A stretch of 64,000 bases of DNA from Heliomicrobium modesticaldum Ice1 (lineage in GTDB: Bacteria > Bacillota > Desulfitobacteriia > Heliobacteriales > Heliobacteriaceae), in NCBI RefSeq assembly GCF_000019165.1, contig NC_010337.2, forward strand, positions 1,884,501-1,948,500, written 5' to 3'. The notes beneath the pieces are model-generated. The model searched no databases, was not told the origin of the DNA, and saw nothing but the letters and a program-made list of their open reading frames with translations. Positions 16,425 through 24,081 of this stretch are shown one piece after another (position 1 is the stretch's first letter; each line of letters starts with the position of its first letter). A program made the position numbers and the translations under genes.

Positions 16425-16908
16425 GATCTTTATCGTTCAATTCATGAAAGGCAGCTCCTATTACGGAGAACTATTCTCTTTGCAGCGGCTTTCACCGGAT
16501 ATTCAACTGGCTCAGTACGGCCGCAACTGTCCCCATGACCCGATGATCCGGCAAGGGGAGATGCAGTGTGTCGGCTGTGGCAGTTGTTTTGTGCGCAAGG
16601 GAGCGGCGACTGAACAGGACCGGCTGATGGCTGATCGCGCCATGGAACGGGCGCGGGCGGTGATCACCTCCGGTGAATACGATATCGTCATCTTAGACGA
16701 ATTGTCCAATGCCCTCTGGTTTGATCTGGTCACCCTGGAAAATGCGCTGGACCTGCTGGCGGCCAAACCGGACCATGTGGAAGTGGTCATCACCGGACGG
16801 AACACGCCGCCGGAGATCCTGGAGAAGGCCCATCTGGTGACAGAGATGCGCGAGATCAAGCATCCCTACCAGATCGGGGTGCCGAGCCGCCGAGGCATTG
16901 AATACTGA
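16312..16908 (+). CDS. cobO: Cob(I)yrinic acid a,c-diamide adenosyltransferase
   Basis: ATP:corrinoid adenosyltransferase that forms adenosylcobalamin precursors. P-loop GNAKGKTTAALGLALRA near the N-terminus and GEYDIVILDELSNAL near residue 120 are typical of CobA/CobO. Between them lies a Cys-bearing insert (NCPHD ... CVGCGSCF) with four cysteines that could bind a metal or cluster. The GTG at 16312 has GGAGG 8 nt upstream; an ATG at 16306 is too close to it. The start lies inside the rluB tail. The predicted cobalamin sensor at 21-24 kb would use the product of this pathway. Confidence 0.93.
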   Translation: MARARLEKGLIQVYTGNAKGKTTAALGLALRALGHGFKIFIVQFMKGSSYYGELFSLQRLSPDIQLAQYGRNCPHDPMIRQGEMQCVGCGSCFVRKGAATEQDRLMADRAMERARAVITSGEYDIVILDELSNALWFDLVTLENALDLLAAKPDHVEVVITGRNTPPEILEKAHLVTEMREIKHPYQIGVPSRRGIEY

Positions 16909-17083
16909 TCCCATCGGTCCTGTGGATCGCAGCGCCATGGCCGCTGCGCGATCCCGCTGGGACGGGCTGATCGAGCCGCCTCACGGAAAAGGGGTCGGCG
17001 CTGTTCTTGCGCTCCACCAGGCTTACCTCGCCACCTGCGTCTTGCGTGATATGGGGATGTGGCCGAAAAAAGAGGGTTTTTAG
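16898..17083 (+). CDS. Short CobT-N-terminus-like ORF, 61 aa (possible remnant)
   Basis: A frame starting TTG inside the end of cobO. Residues 6-45 (GPVDRSAMAAARSRWDG then LIEPPHGKGVGAVLALHQA) follow the pattern of the N-terminus of nicotinate-nucleotide:dimethylbenzimidazole phosphoribosyltransferase (D..AM..AR...D.L..PP....G....LA). Nothing of the catalytic domain follows before the stop at 17083. It may be a decayed cobT or a short free-standing module; the weak GAGG before the TTG does not settle translation. Confidence 0.4.
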   Translation: MNTDPIGPVDRSAMAAARSRWDGLIEPPHGKGVGAVLALHQAYLATCVLRDMGMWPKKEGF

Positions 17084-17176
17084 AGCTATATCTCGAATTA
17101 TGGAAAAACAGGAAAAGACGTGGTTGGAGTGGCGGCTCTATGGTCGCCGGACTGACTGTAGTGTGGAGTGACAACA

Positions 17177-17641
17177 GTGTTCAACGGAATCAGCGGTGAC
17201 GAATGGCGCCGTCCGGCCTTGCGGGCGCGGGTGCGCCTCGATTTTCACAGACCCATCCGCAAAAACAGGCTTTTTTTCGGAACCCCGGATGTGGATAAAG
17301 AGGCCGAGGCGATCCGAGAGCAGCAGGTGGCATTGCTGCGCAACGTGCCTATTCAGGGAATCACTGTCGAGGATATCGATATGGCCATCGATATCTACAT
17401 CCTGCTTGATGAGGAGACAGGCAGGGAGATCGCCTTTGCGCCTGTCATTGTGACCATCGGCGCCGACACGCTGGAGGATCTGTTGCGGTTTACTTTGCGC
17501 GACGAATTTCGCAAGATTGAACTGTTGGAACCGGAACAGTTTTTTCTCCACCGCTTTGAGTTGGAGCGGTTCATCTACCGGATCAATGAGGACCAGCGGC
17601 AGTTCCGGCTAGCGCTGGAGCGGCGGCTGACAGCGCGCTGA
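17177..17641 (+). CDS. Hypothetical protein, 154 aa
   Basis: I do not recognise this protein. It is acidic with an N-terminal beta-like segment (RPALRARVRLDFHRPIRKN), a stretch rich in Ile/Asp (VEDIDMAIDIYILLDEETG), and a charged helical C-terminus (FFLHRFELERFIYRINEDQ). No signal peptide or membrane segment. The GTG at 17177 has GGAG 8 nt upstream. The next gene follows after 30 nt, so they may be co-transcribed. Confidence 0.7.
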   Translation: MFNGISGDEWRRPALRARVRLDFHRPIRKNRLFFGTPDVDKEAEAIREQQVALLRNVPIQGITVEDIDMAIDIYILLDEETGREIAFAPVIVTIGADTLEDLLRFTLRDEFRKIELLEPEQFFLHRFELERFIYRINEDQRQFRLALERRLTAR

Positions 17642-17671
17642 ACACAGATGCAATAGGAGGCTGCAACGACA

Positions 17672-18964
17672 CTGGATACGGCAAGGGTCATCGTCATCGG
17701 AGGGGGGGCCGCCGGGCTGACGGCGGCCATCATGGGGGCCAGAGCAGGGGCGCCCCTTTTGCTTTTGGAGAAGAACGACCGGCTCGGAAAAAAACTGCTC
17801 ATCACCGGCAAGGGCCGTTGCAATGTAACCAATGACACCGACATCGACGGGATCATCGCCAATCTGCCCGGCAACGGCAGGTTCCTCTACAGCGCCCTGC
17901 GGGCCTTTGACGCCCGGCAGACGATGCGCTTTTTCGAGGAAGAGCTGAGACTTCCATTGAAAGTGGAGCGGGGCAACCGCGTTTTCCCGCAGAGCGACCG
18001 GGCTGCCGACGTGGTCGACGCCATGGTCCGCGAGTTGAAGCGGTTGAAGGTGGAGGTGCTGACCAGGCGGACAGTGACGTCGATTGAACGGGACGCCGGC
18101 GGCGCCGTCCGGGGCGTTCGCACCAGTGACGGCCAATTCCATCCCGGCGTCGCCGTCATCGTCGCGACAGGGGGGAGCACCTACCCCGGCACGGGTAGCA
18201 GCGGCGACGGTTTCCGTTTCGCCAGCGAGTTGGGCCATACGGTGACGACCTTACGGCCCTCCCTCGTCCCTCTGATCACGGCTGAGCCTTGGGTCAAGGA
18301 CCTGCAGGGGCTGACGCTGAAAAACGTGCAGGTGACCCTCCGCGATAAGGCCGGCAAAAAGCTGGGCGACGAGTTCGGCGAGATGCTCTTCACCCATTTC
18401 GGCGTCTCCGGTCCGGTCATCCTCAGCCTCAGCAAGCACGCCACGAACTACTGGGAAAAAAGCGGCGCTCCGGAGGAACACCCGCTCTACGTCAAGATCA
18501 ACCTGAAACCTGCCCTGACGCCGGAGCAGTTGGATGCCCGGATCCAGCGCGATTTCGCCCAGTTTCAGCGCAAGCAATTCAAAAACGCCCTGGGCGATCT
18601 GCTGCCCAAGTCGCTGATCCCCATCGTCATCGCCTTGTCGGGCATCTCAGAGGATAAGTTTGTCCATCAGATCACCAAGGCGGAGCGGCGCAACCTCTTG
18701 GAGACGCTGACAGCGTTTACTGTGACGGCGACGGGCCACCGGCCTATGAGCGAGGCCATCGTCACCGCCGGCGGCGTCGATATCCGCGAGATCGACCCCA
18801 AAACGATGGCCAGCAAGCAGACACCTGGTCTCTTTTTCGCCGGCGAGGTGGTCGACGTAGACGGCTATACAGGCGGTTTCAACCTCCAGGCGGCCTGGTC
18901 GATGGGCTGTGCGGCCGGACGGGCGGCGGCGAAGCTTGTCAAGGACCAGCGACGGGGGCTATAA
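17672..18964 (+). CDS. BaiN/HI0933-family FAD-dependent oxidoreductase, apparent CTG start
   Basis: A 430-residue flavoprotein of the BaiN/HI0933/YhiN family. The FAD dinucleotide motif (VIVIGGGAAGLTAA) is at residues 6-19, followed by KNDRLGKKLLITGKGRCNVTN, STYPGTGSSGDG and the C-terminal GGVDIREIDPKTM ... GLFFAGEVVDVDGYTGGFN. Between the in-frame TAG at 17654 and the FAD motif there is no ATG, GTG or TTG. The only plausible starts are CTG 17672 (AGGAGG 11 nt upstream) or ACG 17666; the ATG at 17732 would delete the FAD site. Substrate unknown. Confidence 0.9.
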   Translation: MDTARVIVIGGGAAGLTAAIMGARAGAPLLLLEKNDRLGKKLLITGKGRCNVTNDTDIDGIIANLPGNGRFLYSALRAFDARQTMRFFEEELRLPLKVERGNRVFPQSDRAADVVDAMVRELKRLKVEVLTRRTVTSIERDAGGAVRGVRTSDGQFHPGVAVIVATGGSTYPGTGSSGDGFRFASELGHTVTTLRPSLVPLITAEPWVKDLQGLTLKNVQVTLRDKAGKKLGDEFGEMLFTHFGVSGPVILSLSKHATNYWEKSGAPEEHPLYVKINLKPALTPEQLDARIQRDFAQFQRKQFKNALGDLLPKSLIPIVIALSGISEDKFVHQITKAERRNLLETLTAFTVTATGHRPMSEAIVTAGGVDIREIDPKTMASKQTPGLFFAGEVVDVDGYTGGFNLQAAWSMGCAAGRAAAKLVKDQRRGL

Positions 18965-19007
18965 TGGGCATACCCGGTGTCAGCCGGGAAGAATGGGAGG
19001 ACGGTTC

Positions 19008-19427
19008 ATGGGAGGCAATCCAGGCAGCAAACGCGTCGCAGCCGCCGCCCTGCGACTGGCCATGAGTGAGAGCCGGGAAGATGAGCATCAGTTGCGCCGC
19101 CTCTATGCCGAAGAGGGGATCCGGACAGCGGCAGTCGACTACGGCGGCGAGTTCATTCCGGCGGTGAAGAAGATCATCGAACGGGCGGTCGTGGCGGCCA
19201 AGCGGGAAGGGGTCATCCGGGAGAGCCACCCGGAGGAGGGCGCCGTCGCCGGTGCCACTCACGAGGCGCTGACCCAGATCCTGCCGAAGGCTGTAGGGCT
19301 GAACATCGGCGGCAAGGTGGGGATTGCCCGGTACCATGATCACATCAGTGTGGCCGTCTTTTTCGGCATCGGCCTGCTCCATCTCGATGAGGTGGCTGTC
19401 GGCATGGGCCATCGCGCGGCATTGTAG
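19008..19427 (+). CDS. HutP-family RNA-binding protein homologue
   Basis: A 139-residue protein resembling HutP, the histidine- and Mg-dependent antiterminator of the Bacillus hut operon. Family-like segments: RVAAAALRLAMSESREDE at the start, AVAGATHEALTQ in the middle and GIGLLHLDEVAVGMGHRA at the end. The start at 19008 is set by GGGAGG 7 nt upstream. It lies 27 nt before aroH, not next to hut genes, so its ligand and RNA target may differ from the Bacillus protein; UAG-type triplets are the known HutP target. Confidence 0.85.
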   Translation: MGGNPGSKRVAAAALRLAMSESREDEHQLRRLYAEEGIRTAAVDYGGEFIPAVKKIIERAVVAAKREGVIRESHPEEGAVAGATHEALTQILPKAVGLNIGGKVGIARYHDHISVAVFFGIGLLHLDEVAVGMGHRAAL

Positions 19428-19454
19428 CACAGCAGTACGGCAGGGGGGATAGAC

Positions 19455-19826
19455 ATGACGGTCAATTATGTGCGCGGCATCCGCGGCGCCGTCACTGTCG
19501 AGGAGAACACTAAGGAAGCGATCCAGCAGGCCACCAAGGAACTGCTGCGGGAGATCGTCGAGGCCAACAGGTTGCGGCTCGAAGACATCGCCTCGGCCAT
19601 CTTTACGGTCACGCCGGATCTGAACGCCGATTTTCCGGCTTACGCGGCCCGGGAGGCGGGATGGCACCAGGTGCCGCTCATGTGCATGAGCGAGATCAAT
19701 GTGCCCGAGGCGTTGGGCCGCTGTGTGCGGGTGTTGATTCATGTCAACACGCCCAAGGGCCAAGAAGATATGGTTCATGTCTACCTGGGCGGCGCCGTCC
19801 GACTGCGGCCAGACTTGAGCCGGTGA
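19455..19826 (+). CDS. aroH: Monofunctional chorismate mutase, AroH type
   Basis: A 123-residue trimeric AroH-fold chorismate mutase converting chorismate to prephenate. Key stretch: [16 protein letters not shown] (the conserved early Arg), [18 protein letters not shown], and [20 protein letters not shown]. The family length is about 120. It provides prephenate for pheA and tyrA 20 kb downstream, neither of which carries a mutase domain. Its neighbour is the HutP homologue, and a terminator follows. Confidence 0.95.
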   Translation: MTVNYVRGIRGAVTVEENTKEAIQQATKELLREIVEANRLRLEDIASAIFTVTPDLNADFPAYAAREAGWHQVPLMCMSEINVPEALGRCVRVLIHVNTPKGQEDMVHVYLGGAVRLRPDLSR

Positions 19827-19892
19827 ACATAAGGTTCTCCTTTTGCCAACGATCATCGCGGAAGACAGCCGATACAATCCGCTCTATGACGC

Positions 19893-19926
19893 GGTCGCCC
19901 CTTTCTTGAGGGGCGGCCTTTTTTTG
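19893..19926 (+). terminator. Terminator after aroH
   Basis: Nine-pair stem GGTCGCCCC / GGGGCGGCC with one G-U pair and an eight-base loop, followed by TTTTTTT. Confidence 0.9.
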
Positions 19927-20169
19927 TATTTTTTTTGTGAAGATTTGCAACAGACCGTTGTTCGAAAAAGGGATCGTCCCTCATTGTATAGAATGTTATT
20001 GTGATGTTTTATCAGGATTTGTTCTAACTTGAATGTACCTTTCGTGTCAACCGAAGCAAACCGTCGGAGGGCACTGTGCGGTTGGGATGACGGACCAAGG
20101 GGCTGTTTCAAGAAGCGAAAGAAGCGGCCGGGCTGTTCAGTCTGCGAAGAAGGGGAAGGAGAAGGTGAT
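19927..20169. other. Non-coding leader region upstream of the signalling cluster
   Basis: About 240 bp without a convincing gene. A TATAGA at 19987 may be a -10, but the -35 is poor. The segment 20055-20095 can form a hairpin with outer CCGTC / GACGG arms and contains GGCACTGTG. I compared it with cobalamin and c-di-GMP riboswitch cores and found no full match. It ends in AAGGAG at 20156, which serves the next gene. Confidence 0.4.
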
Positions 20170-20964
20170 GTGCTTAAGGGTGCGCCGATCGTCCAAGAAT
20201 CCGGTGCGGAGCCGATGATCCTCCTTGCCGAAGACAACCTCGTCAACCAGAAACTCGTCTTATTGCAGTTAAAAAAGTTGGGCTTGCAGGCCCACGCCGT
20301 CATGAACGGCCGGGAAGCGGTGGAAGCGGCGCGGAGCGGTCGCTACGCATTGATCTTGATGGATTGCCAGATGCCGGTCATGGATGGTTATGAGGCCACT
20401 CAGCTCATCCGTTCCTACGAGAGGGAACAGGGCGTACATAGGCCGATCATCGCCATGACGGCCTATGCCATGCAGGGCGACAAGGAGCGCTGCCTCCAAG
20501 TGGGGATGGACGACTACCTGAGCAAGCCTTTTGTCATCCAGGCCTTGCGCCAGGTGCTTGAACGCTGGCTTTCCCCGTTCCCCCGCGCAGGGTGCGCTTG
20601 CGATACAGACCCTATCGACTGCAGCGTATTGGACCGCCTCCGGGAGTTGCAGGTAGAGGACGAACCAGACATTGTCACAGAGGTGATCGAGATCTTTTTA
20701 CGCGACACGCCGCCGAAGATCGAGGCGCTGCGAGAAGCGGTCCGTCAGCGGGACGCGCAGGCGCTGGCTAACCTGGCCCACAGCCTCAAGTCCAGCAGCG
20801 CCGGCATCGGCGCCAATGCCTTGTCGGCCTGCAGCAAGGAACTGGAGACCATGGTGCGGCAAGGGTGTCTCGATTCGGCGTCGGTCAAGGCGGAGCAGGT
20901 GGCTCGCGAGTTCGAACGAACCCAAAAGATCCTTCGACACCTGGTGGGTCATCACCCGGAATAA
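20170..20964 (+). CDS. Response regulator receiver - histidine phosphotransfer (REC-Hpt) protein
   Basis: A 264-residue cytoplasmic phosphorelay protein. The receiver domain (about 16-135) has the acidic pair in LLAEDN, the phospho-acceptor Asp65 in LMDCQMPVMDG, the Thr of IAMTAYA and the Lys of YLSKPF. The Hpt domain (about 160-255) has the phosphorylatable His204 in NLAHSLKSSSAGIGA. There is no DNA-binding or enzymatic output domain. The GTG at 20170 is chosen for AAGGAG 8 nt upstream; the frame stays open further upstream. Its receiver is very close in sequence to the receiver of the hybrid kinase at 24082, pointing to a shared origin and probably one relay. Confidence 0.9.
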   Translation: MLKGAPIVQESGAEPMILLAEDNLVNQKLVLLQLKKLGLQAHAVMNGREAVEAARSGRYALILMDCQMPVMDGYEATQLIRSYEREQGVHRPIIAMTAYAMQGDKERCLQVGMDDYLSKPFVIQALRQVLERWLSPFPRAGCACDTDPIDCSVLDRLRELQVEDEPDIVTEVIEIFLRDTPPKIEALREAVRQRDAQALANLAHSLKSSSAGIGANALSACSKELETMVRQGCLDSASVKAEQVAREFERTQKILRHLVGHHPE

Positions 20965-21093
20965 GCCCTTTTTTTCGTCATATGCAGGAATCGACAGTCT
21001 TGTATGGAATATTGTCCTAATGGATACAAGAACGTGGCTTGACGAGTTTCCCAGACAGTAGATGCACTGACGACGGGAAGTGAGGGGAAGGCC

Positions 21094-21634
21094 ATGAGCG
21101 ATCACTATTGCCGGATCAGTAAAATATTTGAAGACAAACTGCCGCAGTTGTCGGAGGCGATCCTAGTGCGCCAATCGGTGGCGCCGACGGAACTGACGGA
21201 GAAATTCAACGACATCGGGCGCCTGCGCGCCCTGCAAGATATCCGGGCGCAGCTGTCCTTCCTCTCTGAGGCGGTGGCGACGAAAAGCCCGTCTCTGTTT
21301 ACGGATTATGTCTCCTGGGTGAAGGTCCTCCTGTCTGGCCGCGGCATCCCTGTCGCCGACCTGGCCAAGAACCTATCTTTTACCAAGGACGTTCTCCGCG
21401 AGATGTTGCCGGTCGATGTGGGCAATATTGCCTCTGAATACCTCGATCTGAGCATCAACGGTCTCGATGAGTCGCCGGTCGAACTGCCGACCTATTTTAC
21501 GGCCGATGCGCCCTTGAGCGATCTGGCGCGCCAGTACCTGGACACGCTGCTGCAAGGGGAACGGCATGGCGCTGCGCGGTTGATCTTGGACGCCGTTCAG
21601 TCGGGCGTTCCCGTGCGGGACATCTATCTTTTCG
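21094..21634 (+). CDS. Cobalamin-binding sensor protein, exon 1 (split by group II intron)
   Basis: The first 180 codons plus one base of a ~354-residue protein. The ATG follows GTGAGGGGAAGG. The N-terminal ~90 residues are helical and unrecognised; residues from ~150 (SDLARQYLDTLLQGERHGAARLILDAVQSG) are the start of the B12-binding-2 helical bundle. The reading frame runs into intron sequence after ...IYLF and would stop at 21702. Joining base 21634 to 23519 makes codon 181 GTC and gives DIYLFVFQRSQYEIGRLW, the expected family sequence. Intact protein therefore requires RNA splicing. Confidence 0.88.
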
Positions 21635-21933
21635 GTGCGCCCGGCATGGGCGTTGTCTCTAGGGTGGAAGTCCCGAACGCCGAAGGTGGCAGTAGGCGTT
21701 AGCTTAAGGCAAGGGTGTCCGCCGCGAGGCGGAATCTGAAGGAAGCCAGCGGCAAACCTCCGGCCCGAGGACCACGAACCCCAGGTGAGGCTAGCGGCAG
21801 TTGGATGAGCTTGCCGAACAAAGCGAAGTCCTTGTCACCGAAGGCTGCCGAGAGTAAATGGGGCGGGTAGATGGAGGGAAAGGCAACGTTCTTACCCGGG
21901 GAGGCCTGCCGGGGGACCAAGTAACTTGGGAAA

Positions 21934-21951
21934 CCACGCCGAAAGGCGTGG
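21934..21951 (+). other. Probable EBS1 hairpin of the group II intron
   Basis: Stem CCACGC / GCGTGG with loop CGAAAG. The loop is complementary (one G-U pair) to the last six bases of exon 1, TTTTCG, and so is the likely exon-binding site 1 in domain I. Confidence 0.7.
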
Positions 21952-22020
21952 CTGAACCGGCAGGAGTCAGCAGAGGTCATAGTAGGCTGGCCCGACGTCC
22001 GGCCAGATGAAGGACCGAAC

Positions 22021-23448
22021 ATGATGGAAGGGGAAGCGACGATGCGTTCGCGTGACGCGCAGAGACAGCCGAATATCCCGAAAGGGAACTGCCAACGGGA
22101 GGAAGCGGTGAATCCGCAGGGGACCGGTGGAGTGCCGAGCGCGTTACCGGCACAAGAAGCGAAGCAACCCCGCGAAGAGACGTATGACCTGATGGAGAAA
22201 GTCGTCGAACGAGGGAACATGACGGAAGCGTATAAGCGAGTCATGGCCAACAAAGGCGCGGCCGGAATCGACGGTATGGGGCTAGAATCCCTGCGCCCGT
22301 ACCTAAAAGAGGAATGGTCGCGCATTAAACAGGAATTGTTGGAGGGGACCTATCGACCGCAACCGGTCCGGCGGGTTGAAATTCCCAAACCCCAAGGCGG
22401 AACACGGAAGCTGGGCATTCCCACTGTCGTCGATCGACTGATCCAACAGGCCCTGAACCAGATCCTGATGCCGATCTTCGACCCTGACTTTTCCACGAAC
22501 AGCTACGGATTTCGTCCGGGAAAGAGTGCGCACCAAGCGGTGAAGAAAGCGAAGGAATACATCGCCGACGGCTACCGATGGGTGGTTGACATGGACCTGG
22601 CCCAGTTCTTTGATCGCGTCAATCACGACATTCTCATGGCGCGCGTAGCGCGCAAGGTGAAGGACAAACGAATCTTGAAGTTGATCCGAGAATACCTCAA
22701 GGCCGGGGTCATGCTCAACGGGATTCGTGTGAAGAGCGAGGAAGGAACACCCCAGGGAGGTCCACTCAGCCCTTTGCTGGCGAACATCATCCTGGATGAT
22801 TTGGATAAGGCACTGGAAAGCCGGGGACATCGCTTCTGCCGGTACGCCGACGACTGTAACGTCTACGTCCGCAGTCGACGGGCAGGGCAACGAGTGATGG
22901 AGGGTATGGCAAAGTTTCTGGAGGGGCGGTTAAAACTGCAGGTCAACTGGGAGAAAAGCGCAGTCGACCGACCCTGGAACCGAAAGTTTCTGGGGTTTTC
23001 ATTTACGTGGCATAAGGCAGCAAAGATTCGGCTCGCCCCCCAAACGGTGAAACGGGTGAAAGAGAAGATTCGCCAGTTCACTGGGCGGAACCGAAGCATT
23101 GCGATGGAGGACCGACTGGTCACCCTCAACCAATACCTGAAAGGCTGGATGGGCTACTTTCGACTCATTGACACGCCAAGCGTACTTAAAGAGTTGGATG
23201 AGTGGCTTCGCCGACGACTGCGGATGTGCCTGCTCAAGCAATGGAAGCGCCCGAAGACACGAAGACGAAACTTAGTGGCGTTGGGGATCCCGGAGGAATG
23301 GGCATGCAACATCAGCGGCTCACGAAAAGGATATTGGCGTCTGTCCTTGACCCCGCAAATGAATAAAGCCCTTGGCCTCGCCTACTGGCGGGAACAGGGC
23401 TTAGTCAGTTTAGTCGAAACATACCAATCTCATCGTCAACCAGCATGA
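22021..23448 (+). CDS. ltrA: Group II intron reverse transcriptase/maturase
   Basis: A 475-residue intron-encoded protein. The RT domain has KPQGGTRKLGIPTV, GFRPGKSAHQAVKKAK, EGTPQGGPLSPLLANI and the catalytic RYADDCNVYV. The maturase (X) domain follows with NQYLKGWMGYFR. The C-terminus ends without an HNH endonuclease motif, so mobility would depend on other priming. The TGA stop is directly before domain V. It is full length with no frameshift, suggesting an active or recently active intron. Confidence 0.95.
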   Translation: MMEGEATMRSRDAQRQPNIPKGNCQREEAVNPQGTGGVPSALPAQEAKQPREETYDLMEKVVERGNMTEAYKRVMANKGAAGIDGMGLESLRPYLKEEWSRIKQELLEGTYRPQPVRRVEIPKPQGGTRKLGIPTVVDRLIQQALNQILMPIFDPDFSTNSYGFRPGKSAHQAVKKAKEYIADGYRWVVDMDLAQFFDRVNHDILMARVARKVKDKRILKLIREYLKAGVMLNGIRVKSEEGTPQGGPLSPLLANIILDDLDKALESRGHRFCRYADDCNVYVRSRRAGQRVMEGMAKFLEGRLKLQVNWEKSAVDRPWNRKFLGFSFTWHKAAKIRLAPQTVKRVKEKIRQFTGRNRSIAMEDRLVTLNQYLKGWMGYFRLIDTPSVLKELDEWLRRRLRMCLLKQWKRPKTRRRNLVALGIPEEWACNISGSRKGYWRLSLTPQMNKALGLAYWREQGLVSLVETYQSHRQPA

Positions 23449-23518
23449 ACCGCCGTATACCGAACGGTACGTACGGTGGTGTGAGAGGACGGGGGTTAAT
23501 CACCCCCTCCTACTCGAT
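23449..23518 (+). ncRNA. Group II intron domains V and VI
   Basis: Domain V is the hairpin at 23449-23480 with a two-base bulge and GAAC tetraloop; domain VI is the GGGGGT-TAATC-ACCCCC hairpin with the 3' CTCCTACTCGAT end. Together they form the catalytic and branch-site part of the ribozyme. Confidence 0.88.
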
Positions 23519-24042
23519 TCTTTCAGCGCAGCCAGTACGAGATCGGCCGCCTCTGGCAGATGAACCGGATCAATGTGGCGCAGGAGCACTACTGCTCGGC
23601 GGCCACCCAGATGATCATGGCCCAGTTGTATCCCTTTGTTTTTTCAGGTCCCTCCAAAAACCGCCGGCTCGTCGCCACTTCTGTGAGCGGTGAACTGCAT
23701 GAGATCGGGATCCGCATGGTGGCTGACTTTTTGGAGATGGACGGTTGGGATACTTACTACCTTGGGGCGAGTACGCCGGCGGCCAACGTGGTCCAGGCCT
23801 TGCGCGATAACAACGCCCAGGTGCTCGCCCTGTCGGCGACGATGACCTTCCATGTGCGAAACGTCGAGGACATGATCCGGGTGGTCCGCGCCGCCAAGGA
23901 TGTGGGCAACGTGAAGATCATGGTCGGCGGCTATCCCTTCAACATTGAAAAGGATTTGTGGCGGCAGGTTGGCGCCGACGCCTATGCGGCGGACGCGTTG
24001 GCTGCGGTGGATACGGCAAACCGGCTAGTGACAGGCGAGTGA
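23519..24042 (+). CDS. Cobalamin-binding sensor protein, exon 2 (B12-binding domains)
   Basis: The continuation of the protein begun at 21094: two bases complete codon 181, then 173 residues to a TGA stop. In the spliced protein, Trp193, Glu203 and His204 form W-x9-EH, the motif of the four-helix cap in CarH/LitR-type adenosylcobalamin photoreceptors. His241 in GELHEIG fits the ExHxxG-type lower-ligand motif of the Rossmann-like B12 domain, followed by YYLGAST and a C-terminal VGGYPF. Residue 194 after the Trp is Gln; Thermus CarH has a His there. No DNA-binding domain is present, so the partner is probably the kinase 39 nt downstream. Confidence 0.88.
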
Positions 24043-24081
24043 TGACGGAGGCCTCCTCGCCAATAAAGGAGTGTTCTCCCC

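Larger units (their letters stand above)
21635..23518 (+). mobile_element. Group II intron inserted in the cobalamin-sensor gene
   Basis: A 1,884-bp intron in the sense orientation. The 5' end is GTGCGCCCGGCATGGGCG, a typical bacterial group II start. Domain IV holds a reverse transcriptase/maturase gene. Domain V is a hairpin at 23449-23480 (ACCGCCGTA paired with TACGGTGGT, inner TACC-GAAC-GGTA), domain VI is the GGGGGT/ACCCCC hairpin at 23491-23507, and the 3' end is CCTACTCGAT. A hairpin loop CGAAAG (21940-21945) pairs with exon bases TTTTCG (21629-21634), fitting EBS1-IBS1. Excision restores the host frame exactly. Confidence 0.93.

Noticed and set aside
20040-20169. Cobalamin or c-di-GMP riboswitch before the signalling cluster
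   Set aside because: GGCACTGTG and a CCGTC/GACGG arm are present, but the conserved cores of neither class can be completed.
21635-21702. B12-sensor gene as a truncated pseudogene ending at 21702
   Set aside because: The stop lies in intron sequence; splicing restores a full-length, conserved protein, so decay is not implied.
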